NCBI GenBank assembly: GCA_035295125.1 | Contig: DATGJP010000105.1 | Location: 34,547 to 98,546 of the forward strand | DNA: 64,000 bases | Source: JAICMB01 sp035295125 | GTDB lineage: Bacteria > Acidobacteriota > Terriglobia > Bryobacterales > Bryobacteraceae | Reading direction: 5' to 3' | Part shown: in pieces, positions 1 to 8,021 of the stretch | Layout: every line of letters begins with the position of its first letter | Numbering within the stretch: position 1 is the first letter of the stretch | The notes under the pieces: generated by a model | Database searches by the model: none | The model's input: only the letters and a program-made list of their open reading frames with translations | What the model was told of the DNA's origin: nothing | Program-made: the position numbers and the translations under genes

Positions 1-765
1 GATACTCAGCAGATCGGAATAGGGCTCCCGCCGGATGCCGATACGCGAAATCGGATTCCATTTCGTGAACAGCTCTTTGCCGATGGCCTGGCCCTTGGCG
101 TAACGCACGTCGATCCAGTGCAGCCGGCCGTTTGCGGCAATCAGCACCACAAACGTAAGCGCCAGAACGACGCCCGCGGCGCGCCCGCGCATGCTTCCCG
201 CGAGGTTGTACCAGATCGCCGCCGAAACCGCAAAGAACACCCCGGCCGCAATCACCGTATTGGGTCCGCCTAAAGTTTTCAGAAACGGGATCAGGACCAG
301 GCACCCGATTGCCGCGCCCAACAGATCGAAGAAGTACACCCGATCGATGCGCTCGATGGTCTCGGCGACCGCCAGGGAAACAATCGTCCCCGACAGAAAA
401 AACGGCAGCGCGCTGGCAAAATAAACGAACGCCAGAGTGACGACGCCCATCTCGCCTTGCCTCGTGATCACGAAGCTCAGCGAGACCAGCACAGCCACGC
501 TATTCAGCGCCGCAAGGGTCCCTAATTTGGCAAAGAACCCGCCCCGCCATGGCGCGACAACGTATGAGAAAACGCCGCCGGCCCCCAGGCCAAAAAGGGC
601 GATGGAAATAGCCAGAAATGCGAAATGGTAATAGAAAACGACCGAGAAGATCCGCGTCAGCGACAGCTCCAGGATGAGCGTCGCAAGGGTCGTGAACAGG
701 ACCCCTAGATAGATTTGGGACCAACTGGCCGGGTGAACTTCGTTGACTGAACTAACTGTGGGCAA
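1..765 (-). CDS. Spermidine-synthase-like integral membrane protein (partial, 3' end outside window)
   Basis: The minus frame is open from the window edge to a stop at 775-777. The only plausible start before the first helix is TTG at 763-765; the next in-frame ATG is far downstream, so the start is uncertain. The translation begins with several hydrophobic helices (an early helix reads TLILELSLTRIFSVVFYYHF) and continues through further membrane segments to a stretch reading ELFTKWNPISRIGI. That last stretch resembles the entry to the spermidine synthase fold in proteins that fuse an MFS-like membrane half to a SpeE-like half. The catalytic half lies outside the window, so substrate and activity cannot be judged. 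It is divergent from the molybdenum cofactor operon. Confidence 0.6.
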   Translation of the reverse strand, partial: MPTVSSVNEVHPASWSQIYLGVLFTTLATLILELSLTRIFSVVFYYHFAFLAISIALFGLGAGGVFSYVVAPWRGGFFAKLGTLAALNSVAVLVSLSFVITRQGEMGVVTLAFVYFASALPFFLSGTIVSLAVAETIERIDRVYFFDLLGAAIGCLVLIPFLKTLGGPNTVIAAGVFFAVSAAIWYNLAGSMRGRAAGVVLALTFVVLIAANGRLHWIDVRYAKGQAIGKELFTKWNPISRIGIRREPYSDLLSI

Positions 766-783
766 AACACCAGTTTAAAGCAA

Positions 784-832
784 TCGGCCGCCGGCCTTCT
801 GACACAAGGGAGACAGCGAAACCGGCGGCCGA
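784..832 (+). promoter_or_regulatory. 11-bp perfect hairpin in the leader of the moeA operon
   Basis: Bases 784-794 (TCGGCCGCCGG) are exactly complementary to 822-832, leaving a 27-base loop. The hairpin sits in the divergent gap, 23 bases upstream of the annotated GTG start if the longer moeA form is used, and 56 upstream if the GTG at 889 is used. It could be a leader RNA structure for the molybdenum cofactor genes or a bidirectional terminator/insulator. No run of T follows, which argues against a simple intrinsic terminator. I do not recognise a known riboswitch consensus in the loop. Confidence 0.5.
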
Positions 833-888
833 CCGTTCTTCCCTGCTCTATCGACGTGGCTTTCGGCGTGCCTGGGTACAATGAGGTC

Positions 889-2082
889 GTGGGCACGGTC
901 AGCTTCGAGCAGGCTCGGGAATGTGTCATTTCTAAGGTCCGCCATTTTCGGACCATGCCCCCGACCGAAACAATAAAGACCTCCGAAGCCACCGGCCGCG
1001 TGCTCGCCGAGTCAGTTCTCGCCGATCGCGATTATCCTCCCGTTCCCCGCTCCGCGCGCGATGGCTTTGCCCTGCGTGCCCAGGACCTGCCGGGCGAATT
1101 CCAGGTGATCGGCGAAGTCCGCGCAGGCGAAGTTTTCAATGGCGCCATCGCCCCGCATCAGGCTGTCGAGATCATGACCGGCGCGCCTGTTCCACAAGGC
1201 GCCAACGCTGTAGTGATGGTGGAACACTGTCGCAGGAACGGCGACACCATGGCGAGCGAACGGGTGCTGGCAACGGGCGACAACATCTCGCCCAAAGCCT
1301 CGGAAGCCACCTCCGGCGAAGTGGTCGTCCAAGCCGGACGGCGCCTTGGCTTCACCGAAATCGCTGAGCTTTGCACCGTCGGGGCGCTCGAGCTCCGAGT
1401 CTACCGGCCGCCACGGGTTGCCATTCTGTCGACAGGTGACGAGGTGATCGACGTTCATCAACAACCCCTCAATCACCAGGTCCGCAACTCCAACGCGCAC
1501 GCGCTCGCCGTGCAGGTGCGGCGGGCTGGAGGCGATCCCGTCGTGCTCCCGATCGCCCGCGACATTTACGATTCCACCCGCGAGCTCGTGGAGCGCGGTC
1601 TGGAATGCGACTTGCTCCTGCTATCGGGTGGGGTCTCGGCCGGCAAATACGACATCGTCGAACGAGTGCTCGCCGATCTCGGGGCTGAGTTTTACTTCGA
1701 CCGCGTACTCATTCAACCCGGCCAGCCGCTGGTCTTCGGGCGCGCTCGGGACAAGTTTTTCTTCGGCCTGCCGGGCAATCCCGCATCCACGATGGTCTGC
1801 TTTGAAGTCTTCGGCCGCGCCGCTGTGGAGCTGCTTGCGGGCCGGACGGAAACAGTGTTGCCCATGACCTGGAGCCGCCTGTCTCGCGAGTTCCAACAGA
1901 AAACGGGGCTGCGGCGATTCCTGCCCGCGCGGCTCTCCTGCGATGGCAGCGAGGTCACGCCCGTCGCATGGCGCGGCTCCTCCGATGTGCCGGCGCTTGC
2001 CCGGTCGAACGCCTTCCTGGTGACCGAACCGGATCGTGAGACCTGGGCCGCCGGCGAGCTCATCCGGGTGCTGCCCCAATGA
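889..2082 (+). CDS. moeA: Molybdopterin molybdenumtransferase MoeA
   Basis: MoeA inserts molybdate into adenylylated molybdopterin in the last step of molybdenum cofactor synthesis. The protein shows the full MoeA/gephyrin layout: an N-terminal domain beginning VSFEQARECVI, a body containing EIMTGAPVPQGANAVV, the MPT-binding LSGGVSAGKYD (about residues 245-255) and GLPGNPAS (about 293-300), and a C-terminal beta domain. Length near 400 residues is normal. The start is uncertain: GTG at 889 fits family N-termini best, GTG at 856 adds eleven residues, and ATG at 955 would cut into the conserved N-terminus. Its stop overlaps the moaC start by four bases (ATGA), so translation is coupled with moaC. 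Confidence 0.93.
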   Translation: MGTVSFEQARECVISKVRHFRTMPPTETIKTSEATGRVLAESVLADRDYPPVPRSARDGFALRAQDLPGEFQVIGEVRAGEVFNGAIAPHQAVEIMTGAPVPQGANAVVMVEHCRRNGDTMASERVLATGDNISPKASEATSGEVVVQAGRRLGFTEIAELCTVGALELRVYRPPRVAILSTGDEVIDVHQQPLNHQVRNSNAHALAVQVRRAGGDPVVLPIARDIYDSTRELVERGLECDLLLLSGGVSAGKYDIVERVLADLGAEFYFDRVLIQPGQPLVFGRARDKFFFGLPGNPASTMVCFEVFGRAAVELLAGRTETVLPMTWSRLSREFQQKTGLRRFLPARLSCDGSEVTPVAWRGSSDVPALARSNAFLVTEPDRETWAAGELIRVLPQ

Positions 2083-2543
2083 GCAAACTATCGCATTACG
2101 ACCACGCCGGCAGTCCGCGCATGGTGGACGTCTCGGCAAAATCCGAAACCAAGCGGACAGCGCGGGCGCACGCATTTGTCCGAATCAAGCCCGAAGTGCT
2201 CGCGAAGCTGCCGGACAACCCCAAAGGCAATCCGCTCGAAATTGCGCGCATCGCGGGGATCATGGCCGCGAAGAAGACTTCCGAACTGATTCCGCTCTGT
2301 CATCCGTTGATGCTGTCGCACGCCGACGTGACCGCAACGGTGGAGTCGGAGGGGGTCCGCATTCATGCCAGCGCCACGACCACGGCCCAGACCGGCGTAG
2401 AAATGGAAGCGCTCACGGCGGCGTGCGTCGCGGCGCTCACGGTATACGACATGACCAAGGCGATGGATAAATCGATCGAGATCCAGGACGTTTACCTGGT
2501 TGAGAAGACCGGCGGCAAGAGCGGAGATTTTCACCGGTCATGA
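2079..2543 (+). CDS. moaC: Cyclic pyranopterin monophosphate synthase MoaC
   Basis: MoaC converts the MoaA product to cyclic pyranopterin monophosphate early in molybdenum cofactor synthesis. The 154-residue length is typical. Diagnostic motifs are present: LIPLCHPL (residues 70-77), TGVEMEALTA (105-114), YDMTKAMDK, and the C-terminal GGKSGD. It overlaps moeA upstream and mog downstream by four bases each, giving a compact moeA-moaC-mog transcription unit. MoaA, MoaD and MoaE are not in this window. Confidence 0.96.
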   Translation: MSKLSHYDHAGSPRMVDVSAKSETKRTARAHAFVRIKPEVLAKLPDNPKGNPLEIARIAGIMAAKKTSELIPLCHPLMLSHADVTATVESEGVRIHASATTTAQTGVEMEALTAACVAALTVYDMTKAMDKSIEIQDVYLVEKTGGKSGDFHRS

Positions 2544-3037
2544 TCGAAGCCGCCATCCTGACCATCAGCGACTCCTCGTTCGAAGGCAAACGCGCGGACC
2601 GTTCCGGCCCTGCTCTGCGGGAGCGCATCGAAGCCTTGGGCTGGCGCGCGGCTCGGACTGAGATCGTCCCCGACGAAGCGGACACCATCTCAGCAAAGCT
2701 GACTGAATGGGCCGATTCCGACCACTTACAGGTCGTGCTCACCACCGGCGGCACCGGCGTTGCTTTGCGGGATGTGACTCCCGAGGCGACGTTGGCTGTA
2801 GTGGATCGCGCGATCCCTGGAATCGGCGAATTGATGCGTGCTGAGGGTTTGAAATCAACCCCTTATTCCGTCTTATCGCGGGGAATCGCCGGAACGCGCG
2901 GCACAACGCTAATTGTCAACCTGCCCGGTTCGCCTCGTGGCGCCGTGGAATCGTTAAATTCCATCGCCAGGCTGATTCCACACATCGTGGATCTGTTACA
3001 CGGCAAAACCGAGCACAACACGGTATCGAAACACTAG
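2540..3037 (+). CDS. mog: Molybdopterin adenylyltransferase (Mog/MoaB family)
   Basis: The enzyme adenylylates molybdopterin ahead of MoeA-catalysed metal insertion. The 165-residue single-domain protein begins with the family strand EAAILTISDSSFEGKRADRS. It carries the nucleotide/MPT-binding TTGGTG (residues 68-73) followed by RDVTPEAT, and the later NLPGSPRGAVE loop. It is the third gene of the overlapping Moco unit. Sequence alone does not distinguish strict Mog from MoaB; having MoeA next door supports the adenylyltransferase role. Confidence 0.92.
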   Translation: MIEAAILTISDSSFEGKRADRSGPALRERIEALGWRAARTEIVPDEADTISAKLTEWADSDHLQVVLTTGGTGVALRDVTPEATLAVVDRAIPGIGELMRAEGLKSTPYSVLSRGIAGTRGTTLIVNLPGSPRGAVESLNSIARLIPHIVDLLHGKTEHNTVSKH

Positions 3038-3042
3038 CTACT

Positions 3043-4134
3043 ATGAGGACGTCCCACATTATGATGCGCCTTTTTATAGCTTTTTCAGCAACGTGCGCTC
3101 TTTTGGCACAGAATCCGCCGCCTCCCAAACCGTCACCGACGGAGGACACGGGAGCGGTCATTCGAACCACGCATACGGTGGTCGTTGCGCCGACAACCGT
3201 CCTCGATCACAAGGGCGATTACGTTACGGGCCTGCAGCCGAGCGACTTCACGCTGTACGACAACAACAAACCGCAGCGCATCACGGCGGACGTCAGCTAC
3301 GAGCCGATTTCGCTCGTCATGGCGATTCAGGCGAGCGATATGCTTACCGATGTGCTGCCGAAAGTGCAGCGTATCGGCAACGAGGTGACGGACCTGGTTG
3401 TGGGTGCTGGTGGAGAGATCGCCGTGCTGGCTTTCGATCATCGCATCCAAATGCTGCAGGACTTCACTGATGACGGCGGTAAGGTCAGCGAATCACTAAA
3501 GAAGCTAAAGGCCGGCAGCAGCACCCATGCAATGAACGACGCCGTGATCGAGTCGGTCCGCATGCTGCGCCGGCGTCCCGAAGTGCGCAGGCGTATTCTC
3601 GTGCTGATCAGCGAGAAGCGCGACAAGGGCAGCCAGGCGAGACTCAAAGAGACATTAACGGACCTGGAATTCGCGAATATAGCGGTCTATGCGATCGACA
3701 TTCCGCACCTGGAGACGCTGCTCACCGGAAAATCCATGCCGCCGCGCCCCGACCCGATCCCCGCAACGGCTAACCATATGCCCGCCGGTGGGACCGCAAC
3801 GCCCACGATGATCGACCAGAACCGCACCAGCAACTTCATCCCGATGTTCGTCGAGATCTTCAAAGGCACCAAGAGCATTTTCGTCGACGACGCGTTGGAC
3901 GTGTTCACGCGATATACGGGCGGCAAGCAGTATTCATTCGTCAAAGCGAAGACGCTCGACCGGTCGGTGGAAGCGCTTGGACAGGAGATCCACAATCAGT
4001 ACCTGCTGAGCTACAGCCCGAACAACCAGGAAGAAGGCGGATTCCACGAAATCCGTGTTGTTGTGAACCGGCCCAGCCTGGAAATCAGGACGCGACCCGG
4101 CTACTGGGTGGCTTCACGCCCCGAGGGGCAATAG
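3043..4134 (+). CDS. Secreted VWFA-related 'Acidobacterial' domain protein
   Basis: A signal peptide (MMRLFIAFSATCALLA) is followed by a proline-rich linker and the long module known as the VWFA-related Acidobacterial domain. Recognisable parts are VLDHKGDYVTGLQPSDFTLY near residue 55, a von Willebrand A-like core (about 85-235), and the terminal YLLSYSP..GGFHEIRV block. The real start may be ATG 3061, since GAGGAC at 3045-3050 is a well-placed ribosome site; ATG 3043 only adds six residues. The function is unknown; related proteins are abundant in acidobacteria and are presumed extracytoplasmic binding proteins. The 3' end overlaps the convergent FHA gene by 21 bases. Confidence 0.85.
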   Translation: MRTSHIMMRLFIAFSATCALLAQNPPPPKPSPTEDTGAVIRTTHTVVVAPTTVLDHKGDYVTGLQPSDFTLYDNNKPQRITADVSYEPISLVMAIQASDMLTDVLPKVQRIGNEVTDLVVGAGGEIAVLAFDHRIQMLQDFTDDGGKVSESLKKLKAGSSTHAMNDAVIESVRMLRRRPEVRRRILVLISEKRDKGSQARLKETLTDLEFANIAVYAIDIPHLETLLTGKSMPPRPDPIPATANHMPAGGTATPTMIDQNRTSNFIPMFVEIFKGTKSIFVDDALDVFTRYTGGKQYSFVKAKTLDRSVEALGQEIHNQYLLSYSPNNQEEGGFHEIRVVVNRPSLEIRTRPGYWVASRPEGQ

Positions 4135-4863
4135 CTCGAAGCGCACGCGCGCTTCGCCTACGTGAATTTCGTCTCCGGTTTTTAACTGCACTCCACGTGT
4201 AGCGCCGCGCGGAACCTCGATGCGGCGGCCGTCGCGAAAGACTGCGGTGCCTCTCTGGCTGTTGGAATCGTACACCCGGAAACTGCTGCTTTCGGGGTCG
4301 TAGCGGATGTAGGCGTGCTCGCGGGAGACGGTGGTCTCGGTCTCGGCGAAGGCAATGTCGTTACGACGCCGCAGTCCCTCTTTTTCGCCGACCACTTCTT
4401 TCATGCGGCCGATGTTAACGCGGTCGCCGGTGAGGACGAACTCAGGTGTTTCGGATTCGCCTCGCACTACTGTCAGTTTCGCGCTGGATCTGGCCGCGGT
4501 TGGGGCTTTACGGCGACCGTATTCCATCTGGAACTGCTCGCCGCCGGCAACGGCCACGTTGAGAACTGCCGGCGCGGCGCAGTGGGCCTCCGATAGCAGA
4601 TCGCGAATATCCTGCTCCAGGCTGCCATCCTCGGCAAGGGCCGCCAAGGCGGCCTCGTTCTCAGGGGTGTGGATGATGACGTCGTTAAATGGGAACAGGC
4701 AGCGGCCGTCACCCATCGGCTGGATCTGGCCCCGGATGTCTTCCAGGATTTCACGGCGGACTTCCAGGAGGGCTTTGCTCTGCTGCTGGACTCCCGGAAC
4801 CTTGGACGTCCAGCCTTTTACCTTGCCCGCGATCCAACGATCGAGTTCGTCGAGTGATCTCAT
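4114..4863 (-). CDS. FhaA-like protein: DUF3662 domain plus C-terminal FHA domain
   Basis: Residues 1-120 match the DUF3662-type N-terminus of FhaA. A linker follows, then a forkhead-associated domain at about 150-249 with NIGRMKE, the SREHAYIRYD phosphothreonine-binding loop and the SNSQRGTAVF loop. FHA domains bind phosphothreonine on kinase targets. In mycobacteria FhaA works with PknA/PknB, RodA and PbpA at the septum and pole. This is the last gene of the minus-strand kinase/phosphatase/cell-wall operon and overlaps the upstream FtsW-PBP gene by four bases, so I infer a phospho-dependent adaptor on the same complex. Confidence 0.85.
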   Translation of the reverse strand: MRSLDELDRWIAGKVKGWTSKVPGVQQQSKALLEVRREILEDIRGQIQPMGDGRCLFPFNDVIIHTPENEAALAALAEDGSLEQDIRDLLSEAHCAAPAVLNVAVAGGEQFQMEYGRRKAPTAARSSAKLTVVRGESETPEFVLTGDRVNIGRMKEVVGEKEGLRRRNDIAFAETETTVSREHAYIRYDPESSSFRVYDSNSQRGTAVFRDGRRIEVPRGATRGVQLKTGDEIHVGEARVRFELLPLGA

Positions 4864-7800
4864 ATGATTCCCAATTCGTGTGCCGCGGCGACGATTTCAC
4901 CGGCGATTGGCGCGGCTGCTGTTCCGCCGTATTGCCCATTCTCTACCAGTACCGCGAACGCGATCTGTTTGCCCGTTTTCGCGCCGTAGGGTGCGAATCC
5001 GATGAACCAGGCGTGAGACGGGTCTTTCGCGAGCTCGGCGGTTCCGGTTTTGCCCGCGATGGGAATCGCCGATGTAGCCAGTACCCGGCCGGTGCCGGAC
5101 GTCACGACGCCGCGCATGAATTCGGCGACCTGGCTGGCTAACGAGGCTGGCAGGAGTTCCTCGGGTTTCCTCAGGCGGGGGTTGGTTTCATCGATAATCC
5201 AGCGGCCTTCCGGGGCGCTGCCGCCGCTTGCAATCGTCGCCGCAACACGCGCCATTTGAAACGGCGATACGACCACCTGGCCTTGGCCATAGGATGCCTG
5301 CGCCAGATACTCCTTGAGCTGTTTTGCCGTGTTCGGGTGCGCGACGGCGATGCCCAGTTTTGTGGCGGTGTCGTACAGAGCGTCGGCTCCGACGGCATTG
5401 GCTCCGAGTTGCGCGAAGTAGGCGTTGCAGGAAACCACGATGCCTTTGCGCATGTCCAGCGTGCCATGCGGCTCCTTGTCCTTCACGTCGTCACGAATCT
5501 CGCGTTTTCCGACGTAGTTGCCGACGCGGCCGTCGGGCAGGCGGATGCAATCGTAGCGTTGTTGCGCCAAGGCCGGGTCCTTGCGAAGCGCCGCGATGGC
5601 GGTGACGATCTTGAAGGACGAACCCGGCGGATACAGGCCGAAGCGGGCGCGGTCGAGCAGGTCCTCGCTGGGGAGCGGTGTCTGGGCGTTGCCGCTCAGC
5701 GAAGCGAACTGCACGGGCGAAGGCCAGGGATAACTGACGGCCGCGAGCAGATCGCCAGTCGCCGGGTCGAGAACGACAACAGCGCCTTTCTGCTTGCCGA
5801 GTTTGACCAGGTTCTTGCTGAGGATCTCCGAGGCGCGCAGTTGAAGCCGCGCATCGAGAGACATCTTGACGTCGCGGGGGCGGCTCAGGATTTCCTTCAC
5901 CAGGGGATTGTCGGGCTCGTAGCGGTGCCGGAGCAGCGGGATGAGGGCGCGGTAGTCACGCTTGACGCGCGCGCCGCCGGGGCCTTGCTCGACCTCGGCT
6001 ACGTCGTCATAGCCCTGCAGGCGAATGCGTGAGGCTTTCTCCTGGAAGGCGGTGTTGGTAGCGCCTTGCTTGAGCCGGCTCCGGGGATCGCCAAGCAGGT
6101 AGAACAGTGGCGCACCGAGCGGATAATGGCGCGGCTCCTGCTTCGAAACGGTCTGATCGACCGCGACGCCGAGCTTCTGATATTCGGCGAGGTGACTTTG
6201 GATTTGCGACCAGTCGCTGGTGGCCAAGGGCAAACCATTGCGGTCGAAGATGGTTCCTTTCGGAATCTCGCGGGCGACGGCCAGCAGACGCGGGTTGTAT
6301 TGGTACCGCCGGACCCCGTCGGCCTGCACAACGAGACTGCCACGGGCGACGATGTCGTCGGCTCGAGCGGCCTGGATCCAGGTGAACCGGGCGATAACGA
6401 CCACCGCCAGCGTCGCGAGCACGGCTGTGAGCACTCGAGTTCCTGTACCGAAACTCTCATCCTGGGCCTGCTTGCGCTGCGTTCGCGAAACCGAGAGCAC
6501 GATGGCAAAGACAATGAAGTTGGCGACCATCGAGGTGCGGCCGTAGCTTAGAAATGGCGACACTACGCCTGAAAGCGGCACCAGGCCGAGCAAGCCCCCG
6601 GTGATCAGAAGGATCTGGTAGGCGATGATCAGCATCATCCCCATCACCAGGAAGTACGAGTAGGTTCCAGGAGCGTTGCGCGCCACCCGAAGACCGCGCG
6701 AGATGAGTACGCCGTACAGGATGTAGAGTGCCAGAATGCCGAGCAGGCCGGTCTGTTCGCCAAGAGCCGATACGATCAGATCGGTGTGGGCGGCGGGGAC
6801 ATCCTGCGGATCGCCGAGGCCCAGACCGGTGCCGGTGACGCCTCCGGTGGACAGGGACCAGAGTGAATGTGCTACTTGATCTCCTCCGCGTACGGAGTTG
6901 TCCCACGGGGACTTCCACATTTCGACGCGTTCCCGAACGGTGTGCGGATAGTGAATGAGGTAGCCGGCGGCGAAGCTCAGGATGATGACGCCGAGACCGG
7001 CTGAAGCCAGCGCTACCCGGTTGCGGGCGATGCTGTAGAGGGTGAGGAACAGGCAGCCCAATACCAGGGCCGGCCCGAGATCGCTGAGCCAGAAAAACAG
7101 GGCGATAGAAACCGCCACGCCCGCCGCGACGGGAATGAGATAGTCGAGACGCGGAAGGTTGTATTTCCCTTGCTGGCGGAGTTGCCGGAGCGCGTCCCAG
7201 TTGGATGCGAAGTACCCTGCCAGGAAGAAAACGAGCAGCAAACGGATCAGCTCGACGGGCTGGAAGAAGAGCAGATTGACCTTGGCATCGCTGGCGCCCG
7301 GTCCGTGACCGAACACGCCCAGCGCGAGCGCCAGGAGGAACGCGACGATCAGGGGTACGTAGCTGAGACGGCTGAAGCTGCGCTCGTAATCGGCCAGGCT
7401 GAATGCAAACAGCGCGATGCAGCCGGCGATCACACCCTGTGCGAAGTCGGCGAACATCAGGGTGTCGCGCAGGGGGTCGCGCAAACTGATCATCAGGATG
7501 AGCCCGAGTCCGGAAAGCACGAACAGGATCGGCAGAATCAGGTTATCGCCGTCGAAGTTGCGGATGCGCCAGGCGATGTGAACGGCGAAGAAGGCCAGGA
7601 AAAACGGAATGATCCAGAGCAGGATTTGACGGCGGAATCCAGCAGTGTCGCGGACCACCAGGCTAGGCTTCAGCGCCGTGAATTCCGCGCGAGGCAGCAG
7701 GTGGGCAATGGCTCCAACGTTGCTGAAACTGCGGCCTTCGCGTTTTAAGGCGAAGATGCGCTCCGCGATCGGCTCCTGATCGGGCAACAGCGGCAGCAAT

Positions 7801-8021
7801 TGCTGGGCGCTGGTGAGTTGATTCAGGTTGATGGTGGTCTTTTCCTGGTCCGCTACACCGTTCAGTTTTGCCTTGTAAACCAGCGTCATTCCGAGGATCA
7901 GCACGATGGCGGCGGCGATGAGCAGGGCGAGTTCGGTGGTCCTGGTGGCGGCCGTCTGCCGGCGCGTTTGGACACGGCGTTCCTCCGCCCGGAGGGTCAA
8001 TTCTTCGCGCGTGACTTTCAT
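4860..8021 (-). CDS. FtsW/RodA glycosyltransferase fused to class B penicillin-binding protein
   Basis: At 1053 residues, this single chain joins two proteins that are normally separate. An N-terminal anchor (about 29-50) and an extracytoplasmic stretch lead into a polytopic SEDS domain (about 130-515) with GGVTGTGLGLG, SALGEQTGLLG and VSPFLSYGRTS, as in FtsW/RodA. A second anchor (about 520-545) leads into a PBP2-type transpeptidase. Its catalytic motifs are intact: S801-S-F-K804, S864-C-N866 and K991-T-G993. The product should polymerise glycan and cross-link it in one polypeptide. Four-base overlaps join it to the kinase upstream and the FHA gene downstream. The frame is open throughout with no repeat or stop at the junction, so a sequencing artefact is unlikely. 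Confidence 0.9.
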   Translation of the reverse strand: MKVTREELTLRAEERRVQTRRQTAATRTTELALLIAAAIVLILGMTLVYKAKLNGVADQEKTTINLNQLTSAQQLLPLLPDQEPIAERIFALKREGRSFSNVGAIAHLLPRAEFTALKPSLVVRDTAGFRRQILLWIIPFFLAFFAVHIAWRIRNFDGDNLILPILFVLSGLGLILMISLRDPLRDTLMFADFAQGVIAGCIALFAFSLADYERSFSRLSYVPLIVAFLLALALGVFGHGPGASDAKVNLLFFQPVELIRLLLVFFLAGYFASNWDALRQLRQQGKYNLPRLDYLIPVAAGVAVSIALFFWLSDLGPALVLGCLFLTLYSIARNRVALASAGLGVIILSFAAGYLIHYPHTVRERVEMWKSPWDNSVRGGDQVAHSLWSLSTGGVTGTGLGLGDPQDVPAAHTDLIVSALGEQTGLLGILALYILYGVLISRGLRVARNAPGTYSYFLVMGMMLIIAYQILLITGGLLGLVPLSGVVSPFLSYGRTSMVANFIVFAIVLSVSRTQRKQAQDESFGTGTRVLTAVLATLAVVVIARFTWIQAARADDIVARGSLVVQADGVRRYQYNPRLLAVAREIPKGTIFDRNGLPLATSDWSQIQSHLAEYQKLGVAVDQTVSKQEPRHYPLGAPLFYLLGDPRSRLKQGATNTAFQEKASRIRLQGYDDVAEVEQGPGGARVKRDYRALIPLLRHRYEPDNPLVKEILSRPRDVKMSLDARLQLRASEILSKNLVKLGKQKGAVVVLDPATGDLLAAVSYPWPSPVQFASLSGNAQTPLPSEDLLDRARFGLYPPGSSFKIVTAIAALRKDPALAQQRYDCIRLPDGRVGNYVGKREIRDDVKDKEPHGTLDMRKGIVVSCNAYFAQLGANAVGADALYDTATKLGIAVAHPNTAKQLKEYLAQASYGQGQVVVSPFQMARVAATIASGGSAPEGRWIIDETNPRLRKPEELLPASLASQVAEFMRGVVTSGTGRVLATSAIPIAGKTGTAELAKDPSHAWFIGFAPYGAKTGKQIAFAVLVENGQYGGTAAAPIAGEIVAAAHELGII

